A DNA stretch of 27,619 bases from JBDTLH01 sp039934875 (GTDB lineage Bacteria > Acidobacteriota > Terriglobia > Terriglobales > Acidobacteriaceae). Under the pieces are notes generated by a model. It searched no databases. It saw only the letters and a program-made list of their open reading frames with translations, and had not been told where the DNA came from. Positions 1 through 7,446 of this stretch are shown piece after piece (within the stretch, counting starts at the first letter, position 1; every line of letters begins with the position of its first letter). The DNA lies in NCBI GenBank assembly GCA_039934875.1, contig JBDTLH010000038.1, positions 1 to 27,619 of the forward strand, written 5' to 3'. The position numbers and the translations under genes are program-made.

Positions 1-191
1 TCATCCCCACGAGTGCTAATCATAAATCACCTTCGGGATCAAGTCAAGCTAATATGTGAGTGAATTGCAGTCATATTCAGGAGCAGCTAAGGAAGGGGTA
101 ACTTTATGGAAGTCAGCCGCGCCTAAACCGAAGTAACCTTACTAAGCGCCTTAGAAACAGAGAGTTACACCGGTAAAGCTCAGACATTCAG
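1..191. other. Non-coding left edge
   Basis: I see no convincing gene in this stretch. It is visibly richer in A and T than the coding regions that follow, no open frame runs in from the left edge, and I see no tRNA or rRNA signature. It ends at the promoter of the 75-aa gene. Confidence 0.5.
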
Positions 192-221
192 TTGATTTTT
201 AGCCTTAATTCGGGTTACAAT
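192..221 (+). promoter_or_regulatory. Sigma-70-type promoter of the 75-aa gene
   Basis: A TTGATT -35 box (192-197) and a TACAAT -10 box (216-221) are separated by 18 bases. Each matches the housekeeping consensus well. Transcription would begin near 228, giving a leader of about 125 bases ahead of the ATG at 355. It is the best promoter match I found in the window. Confidence 0.6.
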
Positions 222-234
222 AACGGCTCCGGAT

Positions 235-278
235 GGCCTTTAATTGGCTTTTAATCGGCTTTTAACTGGCTTTTATGA
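235..278 (+). repeat. Four tandem 11-bp repeats in a leader
   Basis: Four consecutive 11-base units start at 235, 246, 257 and 268: GGCCTTTAATT, GGCTTTTAATC, GGCTTTTAACT and GGCTTTTATGA. They lie just downstream of the predicted transcription start and before the start codon at 355, so they would be part of the 5' leader. The 11-base period is about one DNA helical turn. Confidence 0.85.
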
Positions 279-354
279 TGGAGCCGGGTTGTATCACCCT
301 GAATCGCGGTGGGCCGGGTACGAATCAAATAGCTGTATTGGAGCTTTAAAAGAG

Positions 355-582
355 ATGGCTAAGCGTCGTGGTAACCCGAATTGGGGCAAGCCGGAGCCGA
401 TCGGTCCGGTAGTGCCGACTGTGACTTCGTTTGAGCAGGTAGTGAAGGAATGGAAGTTGACTCCGGACCAATATATCCGTTCGACGCGGTTGCGGGAATG
501 GGCGCGTCGCAACAAGAACTCAAAGTACATTCCGGAGTCGCTGCTGGAAGCGTGGGGATTTGAGATCGAATCGAGCCTGTAA
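355..582 (+). CDS. Small basic protein of unknown function (75 aa)
   Basis: I do not know its function. The protein starts MAKRRGNPNWGKP and has a basic Gly/Asn/Pro/Trp-rich N-terminus. A predicted helical part follows (about residues 22-70), with the run RLREWARRNKN and a C-terminus containing LLEAWGF. The frame is open from a TTG at 244, but the ATG at 355 has a GGAG 11 bases upstream, and the part before it is repeat-derived, so I chose 355. A clear promoter and a strong terminator make this a single-gene unit. I recall similar GNPNWGKP-type small proteins in Acidobacteria, which is memory and not a search. The basic helical part could bind nucleic acid, but that is a guess. Confidence 0.7.
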   Translation: MAKRRGNPNWGKPEPIGPVVPTVTSFEQVVKEWKLTPDQYIRSTRLREWARRNKNSKYIPESLLEAWGFEIESSL

Positions 583-605
583 GAGCAGAGCCAGTCAGTC
601 AAAGA

Positions 606-630
606 GCCGCCCGGATGGGCGGCCTTTTTT
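606..630 (+). terminator. Strong intrinsic terminator
   Basis: A perfect 7-bp GC stem (GCCGCCC at 606-612, GGGCGGC at 617-623) with a 4-base GGAT loop is followed by C and six T residues (625-630). It lies 23 bases after the stop codon of the 75-aa gene and ends just before the stop of the opposing gene at 650. Confidence 0.9.
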
Positions 631-649
631 GGTCCCGCTCAGAGAGAAA

Positions 650-1327
650 TTATTTGACGGAGGCGGCTGGGGTGCTGAAATGAATCCCGTGCTCGGCATT
701 GGCGTGCGCGGTCTCCGGTAGATCAAGCTGGGCGAGGGGAATTTTGCGGCCCATGGTTCCGGCGCCGTTGTCGAAGGCCCACAGGGCCTCTCCAACAATC
801 GCATAGTTGTGTATCTGCTCTACATGCTGATCGCGGAAGACGAGCAGGGTGGGCGGCTGATCGGGCACGCGGGCCTCGGTTGAGGGTGGCGCCGTTTGGG
901 ATTGTGTGGAATGAAGCTGGTCAGAGAGGCGAGCAATCTCGCGGCGCAATTCAGTAACGTCGGGCGAGGCGGGTTGCGGAACCACCACGACGGGCGGTGC
1001 GGACGGTTGATTCTGAAATTGTGTTTGATTGGATTCGTAGTCGCCATCGAAGAGCGGATCTCCGATATAGGGATAGCCATAGGAGGGCACAAAGATGACG
1101 CCGTTGCGCCGTCCAAAGCGTCCGCCGTGGAAGCTACGGCCATCAAAGCGATGATTGCCGAACTGATTGAAGCCACGCCCATTGAAGCTGCGATTGAGGT
1201 ATGGGCCAGCTACCCGCGCGGCGTCGGAGCCGGTGTCATGAGAACGCGGCGCGGGGCGGATTTGCCCCAGTGCGACGGAGATGGGCAGCAGCGTGACCGT
1301 AATTAGGATGGCAGCAAAGCGTCTCAT
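650..1327 (-). CDS. Secreted Gly/Arg/Phe-rich protein of unknown function (225 aa)
   Basis: A hydrophobic N-terminus (MRRFAAILITVTLLPISVALG) looks like a Sec signal peptide, so the protein is probably exported. Next comes a low-complexity segment (about residues 45-75) rich in Phe, Gly, Arg and Asn, then a Pro/Gln-rich linker, a short heptad-like stretch (VTELRREIARLSDQLHS, about 125-141) and a compact C-terminal part with LLVFRDQHVEQIHNYAIVG. The C-terminal part is the only piece that looks folded and conserved. The start has AGGA 6 bases upstream. The gene is divergent from topoisomerase IB with only 19 bases between the start codons, so their promoters must overlap. The function is unknown. 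Confidence 0.75.
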   Translation of the reverse strand: MRRFAAILITVTLLPISVALGQIRPAPRSHDTGSDAARVAGPYLNRSFNGRGFNQFGNHRFDGRSFHGGRFGRRNGVIFVPSYGYPYIGDPLFDGDYESNQTQFQNQPSAPPVVVVPQPASPDVTELRREIARLSDQLHSTQSQTAPPSTEARVPDQPPTLLVFRDQHVEQIHNYAIVGEALWAFDNGAGTMGRKIPLAQLDLPETAHANAEHGIHFSTPAASVK

Positions 1328-1346
1328 AGGTGTTCCTGGATATTAG

Positions 1347-2495
1347 ATGTTAGCAGCGAGTCGGGAGTATCAATCATGGCAATCTTGGTCGCGGTCTGAG
1401 TACTTGCATCCAACCAGTGTGCGCGAACTATTAGAGGAACCCCAAGAAATCGTTGATGACCCGGTGCAATCGGCAAAGGACGCGGGGCTGCGTTATGTCT
1501 CTGACACGCAGCCCGGCATTTTGAGAAATCGCCGAGGCAAGGGCTTCCGCTATATCGGAGTGGATGGCGCGGCGGTGCGAGATGCTGAGACGCTGGCGCG
1601 CATCAAGTCGCTGGTGATTCCGCCGGCGTGGGTGGATGTGTGGATTTGCCCCAATCCGCGCGGGCACTTGCAGGCAACCGGACGGGACGCGAGGGGGAGG
1701 AAGCAGAGCAAGTACCATCCCCGCTGGCGCGAGGTGCGCGACGAAACCAAATATGAACGCATGATTAGCTTTGGGGCCACACTTCCCACCATCCGCGAAA
1801 GAGTGGAGCAGGATTTGGCGATTCCGGGCCTGCCGCGGCAGAAGGTGCTGGCCACCATCGTGCGCCTGATGGAGACCACGTTGATTCGCGTGGGCAATGT
1901 GGAGTATGCGCGGGAGAATGGTTCCTATGGACTTACCACGATGCGCGGCCGCCATGTGCAGATCGATGGTTCAACGGTAACCTTCAAGTTTCAGGGCAAG
2001 AGCGGCATACGACATACCATCGATATCCATGATCGCCGGATAGCCAGGATCGTACAGCGTTGCCAGGATATTCCCGGCTATGAGTTATTTCAGTATGTGG
2101 ATGGCGATGGGGAGCACCACACGGTGGATTCGGCGGACGTGAACGACTACTTGCGCGAAATCAGCAACCAGAACTTCACCGCCAAGGACTTCCGAACCTG
2201 GGCGGGGACGGTATTGGCCTGCATGGCGCTGGCCGAGCTTGCGGCGTTCGATTCGGACACACAGGCGAAAAAGAACATCGTGCAAGCCATAAAATCTGTC
2301 GCAGCGCGGCTGGGGAATACACCTTCGGTGTGCCGGAAGTGCTACGTGCATCCGGCGGTGCTGGAGTGCTATTTGAGTGGTGCGATGGTGGAAATTTTCA
2401 GGCAGAGGGTTGAACAGGAAGGGGCGGATCCTGCCCATGCGCTATGGGAAGAGGAAAGTGCGCTGCTGCGTTTGTTACAGCAACGCATTGCGTAA
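1347..2495 (+). CDS. DNA topoisomerase IB, poxvirus/Deinococcus type
   Basis: The enzyme relaxes supercoiled DNA through a 3'-phosphotyrosyl intermediate. The five active-site residues can be placed at R181, K218 (in FQGKSG), R283 (in FRTWAG), N324 and Y333 (in CRKCYVHP). As I remember the Deinococcus radiodurans enzyme (R137, K174, R239, N280, Y289), every interval between catalytic residues is identical. The N-terminal region is conserved from about GLRYVSD (residue 47) through GHLQATGRDARGRKQ. At 382 aa it is somewhat longer than the Deinococcus protein, with the excess at the N-terminus, and the ATG at 1347 has only a weak GGA upstream, so the true start may lie further in. The stop is 110 bases before the M28 peptidase gene. 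Confidence 0.93.
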   Translation: MLAASREYQSWQSWSRSEYLHPTSVRELLEEPQEIVDDPVQSAKDAGLRYVSDTQPGILRNRRGKGFRYIGVDGAAVRDAETLARIKSLVIPPAWVDVWICPNPRGHLQATGRDARGRKQSKYHPRWREVRDETKYERMISFGATLPTIRERVEQDLAIPGLPRQKVLATIVRLMETTLIRVGNVEYARENGSYGLTTMRGRHVQIDGSTVTFKFQGKSGIRHTIDIHDRRIARIVQRCQDIPGYELFQYVDGDGEHHTVDSADVNDYLREISNQNFTAKDFRTWAGTVLACMALAELAAFDSDTQAKKNIVQAIKSVAARLGNTPSVCRKCYVHPAVLECYLSGAMVEIFRQRVEQEGADPAHALWEEESALLRLLQQRIA

Positions 2496-2592
2496 GCGGG
2501 AAAAGCGATGAGGGAGTGCCGCCGATGGGCGCCGATGAACGCCGATTCTTGCGAGCGAGTTTTCGCCCATTTCAGATGTTGCTGACGCGCGA

Positions 2593-2608
2593 TATACTCG
2601 CGACCATG
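2593..2608 (+). promoter_or_regulatory. Possible leaderless -10 box before the M28 peptidase
   Basis: TATACT at 2593-2598 matches the -10 consensus at five of six positions. It ends 7 bases before the ATG at 2606, the distance expected when transcription begins on the start codon itself. No Shine-Dalgarno sequence precedes this ATG. The -35 region is weak. Confidence 0.45.
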
Positions 2609-4045
2609 CGAACCACAGCTAAGTCTTTCTCTTCTCTGCTGCTAATCACCGGCGCTTGCGTCTTTTCTTTTTCCCAATCAGCTCCCTCCCATCCAGCTCC
2701 GCAACATCACGCTCCTGGGGCGGCAAGGTGGGTGGTGAAGCCGCAGTGGGTGCAGGCGCATGAGGATTTTCTCGCGAGCGATGCGCTGGAGGGGCGGGGC
2801 AGCGCAACCCAGGATGAGTGGATCGCAGCGACCTATGTCGGTTCGCGGTTTGAGAGCTATGGGCTGAAGCCCGCGCCTGGCGCTGCGGGATATGTTCAGG
2901 CGGTGGAGTTGGAGAGTCCGCAGTTGGACGGCAAGGCACAGATCACGGTGGGCGGCGCGACGCTTGACGAAGGGACGGATTTCTATCTCTTCCGGTCGTC
3001 GGGAGAGAGCGCGAGCGGCAAGCTGCAGACGATTCCATTGGCGGATTTGAAGAGCACGAAGCCGCAGCCGGAATCGGCGGTGCTGGTTACGGGTGATCTG
3101 GATATGGCGGCACTGCGCGGAGTCTCCCGGTTAGCGAATGGCGGGGCAAAGCTGGCGATGGTCGAAGATTCGCAGGTGGTGGAGGGGATATTTGCGCAGA
3201 TAGGCGGGAAGACCAGGGTGCCAGTGCGGGTGAAGGGGAACCCTCCCGGTCCGCTGGGCGGCGGCTTCACCATGGTCGTGCTCAAGCCGGATGCGATCGA
3301 GAAGGTGAAAGCGTCGAAGCAGGGCGATGCGGTGGAATTGACTGTGCATACGACACCGGGGTTGGTACGTCATACCTACAATGCGATGGGATGGCTACAG
3401 GGGACCGATCCGGCAAGTGGAACAATCTTGCTTACCTCTCACCTGGATCATCTAGGAGTGGGCGTTCCGGTAAATGGCGATGCGATTTACAACGGGGCGG
3501 ACGATGACGCGGCAGGAACGACCGCGGTGCTGGAGCTGGCGCATGCCATGGCCTCGGGCGCGCGGCTGAAGCGCAACATCCTGTTCGTCTGCTTTGGCAG
3601 CGAGGAGCAGGGCGGGATGGGAGCGGACTATTTCCGCGAGCATCCGCCGGTGCCGCTCAAGCAGATAGTTGCCAATCTGGAGTTTGAGATGATCGGCGCG
3701 CAAGACCCCAAAATGCCCAAGGACACGCTGCTGCTGACGGGATGGGAGCGCTCGAACCTGGGCCCGACGTTGCGGGCGCATGGAGCGAAGCTGGGGCCCG
3801 ACCCGTATCCCGAGCAGAATTTTTTTCAGCGCTCGGATAATTATGCGCTGGCGTTAAAGGGCGTGGTGGCGCAGACGGCGGCGGGATGGGGCACTCCCCC
3901 TTACTATCACAAGCCGGATGACGATTTGCAGCACCTCAATGTCGGTTTCATGACGACGGCGATCCAGTCTTTGATTCGGCCGATTCGCTGGCTTGCGAAC
4001 AGCAGTTTCAGGCCGGCGTGGAATCCGGGGGGCGAGCCGAAATGA
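2606..4045 (+). CDS. Secreted M28-family zinc peptidase with PA-like insert (479 aa)
   Basis: This is a co-catalytic zinc exopeptidase, probably an aminopeptidase. The M28 signature is complete: H279 in SHLDHLG, D300 in NGADDDAAGT, the EE pair at 333-334 in SEEQGG, an acidic residue in NLEFEMIG, and H435 in YYHKPDDD. Between the N-terminus and the catalytic part lies a region that fits the protease-associated (PA) domain these enzymes often carry. The N-terminus from ATG 2606 is a plausible signal peptide (TAKSFSSLLLITGACVFSFS). The cysteine could suggest a lipoprotein, but the lipobox is poor. The frame is open from 2444, which would overlap the topoisomerase gene and bury the signal peptide, so I chose 2606. 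The substrate cannot be read from sequence. Confidence 0.9.
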   Translation: MRTTAKSFSSLLLITGACVFSFSQSAPSHPAPQHHAPGAARWVVKPQWVQAHEDFLASDALEGRGSATQDEWIAATYVGSRFESYGLKPAPGAAGYVQAVELESPQLDGKAQITVGGATLDEGTDFYLFRSSGESASGKLQTIPLADLKSTKPQPESAVLVTGDLDMAALRGVSRLANGGAKLAMVEDSQVVEGIFAQIGGKTRVPVRVKGNPPGPLGGGFTMVVLKPDAIEKVKASKQGDAVELTVHTTPGLVRHTYNAMGWLQGTDPASGTILLTSHLDHLGVGVPVNGDAIYNGADDDAAGTTAVLELAHAMASGARLKRNILFVCFGSEEQGGMGADYFREHPPVPLKQIVANLEFEMIGAQDPKMPKDTLLLTGWERSNLGPTLRAHGAKLGPDPYPEQNFFQRSDNYALALKGVVAQTAAGWGTPPYYHKPDDDLQHLNVGFMTTAIQSLIRPIRWLANSSFRPAWNPGGEPK

Positions 4046-4050
4046 TGCAG

Positions 4051-4085
4051 TTGTTAGTTGCTAGTTGTTAGTTGTTAGTTGTTGG
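4051..4085 (+). repeat. Five 7-bp tandem repeats (TTGTTAG type)
   Basis: Five consecutive heptamers lie just after the M28 stop codon: TTGTTAG, TTGCTAG, TTGTTAG, TTGTTAG, TTGTTGG. They sit in the gap before the next + strand gene. Related 7-bp-phased arrays occur at 10278-10347 and 19107-19162. Confidence 0.85.
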
Positions 4086-4144
4086 CGTATTGCTCGTTCA
4101 ACTTTAGTTTTGTATCGAAAGTTCGTTGTATCCGTCTAAATGCG

Positions 4145-4996
4145 GTGTTGGCAATTCGCAAATTTTTATTGTTGTTGATCGCGCTGATAACGTCGGACGC
4201 AATGGGGTGGGGGCAGAATAGTGCGGCGATGTATCCCGCGCGCGATGCGCAGGGATTTGTGCGCGAAGTGGTTTCAGTGGAATTGCAGGCTGCGGCGCAC
4301 TCACAGCCCCGCTGGATGTATTTGCTGCACAAGACCAACGCTTCGGGAAGCAAACTGACTCAAATCGTGGAGACACATCAAGGATTGGTGGGACATCTGC
4401 TGGAGATCGACGGCCAGCCGCTCGATGCAATCACCGAGCGCAATGAAGCGCACCGGCTGGCGGAGTTGAAGCGCGACCCGCGGCAGTGGAAGCGGAAGCT
4501 GGCACGGCAGGAGCGCGATCGCCAGCGAGTGATGAACATTGTGCGGGCGCTTCCGAACGCCTTTGTGTATAGCTTCGCCGGCTTCGAAAGTGGTCCATTT
4601 GGCAAGGAAGCGCGGCTGGATTTCAGGCCGAATCCGCACTACTCGCCGGATTCGCTCGACACCTCCATCCTGCAATCGATGTCAGGCGCTTTGCTTATCG
4701 CGCGGCAACAGCGGCGTTTGGTGCGGATGCAGGGGGTGCTGGGCGCAAATGTCAGCATCGGGCTGGGCATCATAGGGAAGCTCCAGAAAGGGGGTACGCT
4801 GGAGCTGCGGCAATCCCAGATTGCGCCCGGCTCGTGGCAGATCACGAAATTGAGCATTGCGATGACCGGCAGGGCGGTGCTGCGTCATATAGATGTCTCG
4901 GTGGATGAATCTGCGACGGAGTTCCAGCCGGTTTCATCTAATTTGACGGTGGGGGAGGCGATTGATTTGCTGCTGTCGCAGCCCCGGCCGCACTGA
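4145..4996 (+). CDS. Secreted protein of unknown function (about 283 aa)
   Basis: I do not recognise a named family with certainty. The N-terminus (LAIRKFLLLLIALITSDAMG) is a likely signal peptide. The mature part has a charged helical region around EAHRLAELKRDPRQWKRKL and then a series of short strand-like segments (FAGFESGPFGKEARLDFRP, VRMQGVLGANVSIGLGI, GSWQITKLSIAMTGRAVL). That pattern resembles the half-barrel fold of LolA-like periplasmic proteins, but this is inference from pattern only. The start is uncertain: the frame is open from a TTG at 4079 inside the heptamer array, and I chose the GTG at 4145 because it gives a normal signal peptide. There is no good Shine-Dalgarno site. The 5' end is unusually AT-rich for the window. 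Confidence 0.65.
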   Translation: MLAIRKFLLLLIALITSDAMGWGQNSAAMYPARDAQGFVREVVSVELQAAAHSQPRWMYLLHKTNASGSKLTQIVETHQGLVGHLLEIDGQPLDAITERNEAHRLAELKRDPRQWKRKLARQERDRQRVMNIVRALPNAFVYSFAGFESGPFGKEARLDFRPNPHYSPDSLDTSILQSMSGALLIARQQRRLVRMQGVLGANVSIGLGIIGKLQKGGTLELRQSQIAPGSWQITKLSIAMTGRAVLRHIDVSVDESATEFQPVSSNLTVGEAIDLLLSQPRPH

Positions 4997-5052
4997 CCAA
5001 TTTGGTGCACAACGTTTGCTGTGCCGGAGGGTTCTGAATTAAATGGAGAGTT

Positions 5053-6033
5053 ATGCCCAAATATTCGATTGTTGTCCCGTTTCATAATGAGCAGGAGAAC
5101 CTGACCGTCCTCTATGAGCGATTGCAGGCGGTGATGGAGAGCGTCGGCGACAGCTTCGAGCTGGTATTCGTGGATGATGGATCGAACGACAACACCTATC
5201 GTTTGTTGCAAGAGGTGGCGGCGGTGGATTCGCGGGTTGTGGTGGTGCGCTTGCGGCGCAACTTCGGACAGACCGCGGCGCTGGCGGCGGGTTTTGATCA
5301 TGCTACGGGAGAATTCATCATCGCGATGGATGGCGACTTGCAGCACGATCCCAACGATATTCCGAGCTTCATTGAGAAGCTCGACGAGGGATACGACATC
5401 GTGAGCGGATGGCGCAAGCAGCGCATCGATAACTTTCTAATTCGCCGCTTCCCTTCCAAGATTGCCAACCGTGTGATGGCGAAGCTGAGCGGCGTGGACA
5501 TCCACGACTTCGGCACGACTTTCAAGGCCTATCGCGCAGAGACCATACGCGACGTGCCGCTGTACGGCGAAATGCACCGCTTCATACCGGCGGTGGCGAG
5601 CGGCTACGGCGCGAGCATCGTGGAAATCCCAATCAAGAACGTGATGCGCGAGCGGGGAGCGAGCCACTACGGCATCGGGCGCACCTTCCGGGTGATGTTC
5701 GATTTGCTGACCATCCGGTTTCTGCTCACGTATCTATCGCGGCCGCTGCATTTTTTTGGGCGCTATGGCGCGCTGAGCATTCTCGGCGGCTCCGTGATCG
5801 CCTTTATGCTGTTGTGCGAAAAGCTATTCCTAGGGGTCCCTATTCAGGCAAAGCATGGTCCGCTGATGGTCTTCGCGGCGGTGCTCATCGTGGCCGGGGT
5901 CAACCTGCTGGCGTTTGGCTTACTGGCGGAGATGCAGGTACGGCACTACTATGAGCCGTCGAAGCGCTCGCCGTATACGGTGAGCCGAGTGATCAAGAAC
6001 GCGCCTGAGAGTGAAGAGCACGTCGCCGATTAG
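5053..6033 (+). CDS. Family 2 glycosyltransferase, polyprenyl-phosphate sugar type
   Basis: The enzyme probably transfers a sugar from a nucleotide sugar to a polyprenyl phosphate at the inner membrane. The GT-A domain starts at once with YSIVVPFHNEQENL, has FVDDGSNDNT, and carries the metal-binding motif IIAMDGDLQHDPND. FGTTFKAYR and the RGASHYG segment are typical of the DPM1/GtrB/ArnC-like group. Two membrane helices follow (about residues 240-258 and 270-292), as in GtrB-like proteins. The length of 326 aa is normal. The start has GGAG 4 bases upstream. Neighbours give no glycan cluster context, so the sugar and the final product are unknown. Confidence 0.9.
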   Translation: MPKYSIVVPFHNEQENLTVLYERLQAVMESVGDSFELVFVDDGSNDNTYRLLQEVAAVDSRVVVVRLRRNFGQTAALAAGFDHATGEFIIAMDGDLQHDPNDIPSFIEKLDEGYDIVSGWRKQRIDNFLIRRFPSKIANRVMAKLSGVDIHDFGTTFKAYRAETIRDVPLYGEMHRFIPAVASGYGASIVEIPIKNVMRERGASHYGIGRTFRVMFDLLTIRFLLTYLSRPLHFFGRYGALSILGGSVIAFMLLCEKLFLGVPIQAKHGPLMVFAAVLIVAGVNLLAFGLLAEMQVRHYYEPSKRSPYTVSRVIKNAPESEEHVAD

Positions 6034-6059
6034 CGCTTAATTTAGGCCCAGTGGACCGG

Positions 6060-6082
6060 GTTTGCCGCGAGGCATGGCAAAC
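6060..6082. other. Hairpin after the glycosyltransferase gene
   Basis: GTTTGCC (6060-6066) and GGCAAAC (6076-6082) form a perfect 7-bp stem with a 9-base loop, 26 bases after the glycosyltransferase stop. No T-tract follows, so an intrinsic terminator is not clear. It could be an attenuating or RNA-protecting structure. Confidence 0.35.
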
Positions 6083-6163
6083 GGATAAACTTGTTGGTTT
6101 GCGCGCTGTGGAAAAAAGGCGCGTCTTCTCAAGCACAATGTAAAGCTAAGGCGGACCCTCGAA

Positions 6164-7393
6164 ATGCCATCCACCACCCTGCGTCAACCCATGAAATTGA
6201 AGCTTGCCAAGCGCATGTCGCGGCTGGGCACGGAGACTGCATTTGAAGTGCTGGTGCGGGCGCGCGCGCTCGAAGCCAAGGGGCACGACGTCATTCATCT
6301 GGAAATCGGCGAGCCTGACATGGATACGCCGCGCAATGTGATTGATGCCGGCGTTCATGCGCTCAATCATCATTTCACGCATTATGGGCCCTCATCGGGG
6401 CTGCCGCTGCTGCGCGAGGCGATTGCGGAAGAGGTGGGGCGGACGCGCGGAGTGCAGGTATGGCCGGAAGAAGTAGTGGTGGTCCCCGGGGGCAAGCCGA
6501 TCATCTTTTTCGTGATCCAGGCGCTGGTGGATGAGGGAGATGAAGTAATTTACCCGAACCCCGGCTTTCCCATCTATGAATCGATGATCGAGTTTATGGG
6601 TGCAAAGGCGGTGCCGGTGCAGTTGCGCGAGGAGCGCGCCTTTCGCCTGGACGTGAATGAGATCAAAGACAAGATCACTGACAAGACGAAGCTGATTATC
6701 GTGAATTCTCCGCAGAACCCGACCGGGGGAATGATGGAGCGGCAGGATGTAGTGGATCTGGCGGCGGCGATTGGCGATCGCGAGATCATGGTGCTTACCG
6801 ACGAGATTTATTCGCGCCTGATCTTTGAGGGGCAGCACCATTCGATCCTGAGCATTCCGGGGATGCGCGACCGCGTGATCCTGCTGGATGGATTCTCGAA
6901 GACCTATGCCATGACCGGATGGCGACTGGGCTACGGCGTGATGCGCGCCGACCTTGCTGTAAATATCGCGCGCCTGATGACCAACTCGAATTCGTGCACG
7001 GCGAGCTTCACGCAGATGGCGGGAGTGGAGGCGCTGCGCGGCCCGCAGAGATCGGTGGAGGAGATGACCGCGGAGTTTCAACGCCGCCGCGACGTGATGG
7101 TGGATGGCCTCAACCGCATCAAGGGCTTCCACTGCCTGAAGCCCAAGGGCGCGTTCTACGTCTTCCCCAGCATCAAGGGAACCGGATGGGAATCGAAGAA
7201 GCTGGCGGATGCGCTGCTCGAGCAGGCTGGTGTAGCAGGACTTTCGGGAACGTCATTCGGCAAATTCGGCGAGGGCTATCTGCGCTTTTCGGTGGCGAAC
7301 TCGGTTGAAAATATCGAGCGCGCGATCGAACGGATTGACGAGTGGGCGAAGAAGAACATCACGGGTGAGCCGCGGCATGATTACGAAATATGA
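6164..7393 (+). CDS. PLP-dependent class I/II aminotransferase (409 aa)
   Basis: This is a fold-type I PLP enzyme of the aspartate aminotransferase superfamily. Visible marks are IHLEIGEPDMDTP near the N-terminus, YGPSSGLPLLREAI, VVVPGGKPIIFF, the NSPQNPTGG substrate/PLP loop, LTDEIYSRLIF (PLP-binding Asp and Tyr), and DGFSKTYAMTGWRLGY with K246 as the expected Schiff-base lysine. The C-terminal part has GAFYVFP and LRFSVANS. The amino-acid specificity cannot be decided from these motifs. I chose ATG 6164, which has AAGGCGG upstream at a long spacing; ATG 6191 is an alternative that removes nine residues. The gene stands alone and is convergent with the M48 protease gene. Confidence 0.92.
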   Translation: MPSTTLRQPMKLKLAKRMSRLGTETAFEVLVRARALEAKGHDVIHLEIGEPDMDTPRNVIDAGVHALNHHFTHYGPSSGLPLLREAIAEEVGRTRGVQVWPEEVVVVPGGKPIIFFVIQALVDEGDEVIYPNPGFPIYESMIEFMGAKAVPVQLREERAFRLDVNEIKDKITDKTKLIIVNSPQNPTGGMMERQDVVDLAAAIGDREIMVLTDEIYSRLIFEGQHHSILSIPGMRDRVILLDGFSKTYAMTGWRLGYGVMRADLAVNIARLMTNSNSCTASFTQMAGVEALRGPQRSVEEMTAEFQRRRDVMVDGLNRIKGFHCLKPKGAFYVFPSIKGTGWESKKLADALLEQAGVAGLSGTSFGKFGEGYLRFSVANSVENIERAIERIDEWAKKNITGEPRHDYEI

Positions 7394-7408
7394 TTGGGCG
7401 GGTCGCTT

Positions 7409-7426
7409 GGTTCCCTGACGGGAGCC
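7409..7426. terminator. Possible bidirectional terminator hairpin
   Basis: GGTTCCC (7409-7415) and GGGAGCC (7420-7426) form a 7-bp stem with one G-T wobble and a TGAC loop, in the short gap between two convergent genes. The + strand sequence after it is T-rich but not a continuous T-tract. Confidence 0.4.
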
Positions 7427-7446
7427 TTCAGGCCTGGAATTCTTCT

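Noticed and set aside
2444..2605. N-terminal extension of the M28 peptidase
   Set aside because: It would overlap the topoisomerase gene by 52 bases and place the signal peptide inside the protein; the ATG at 2606 is better.
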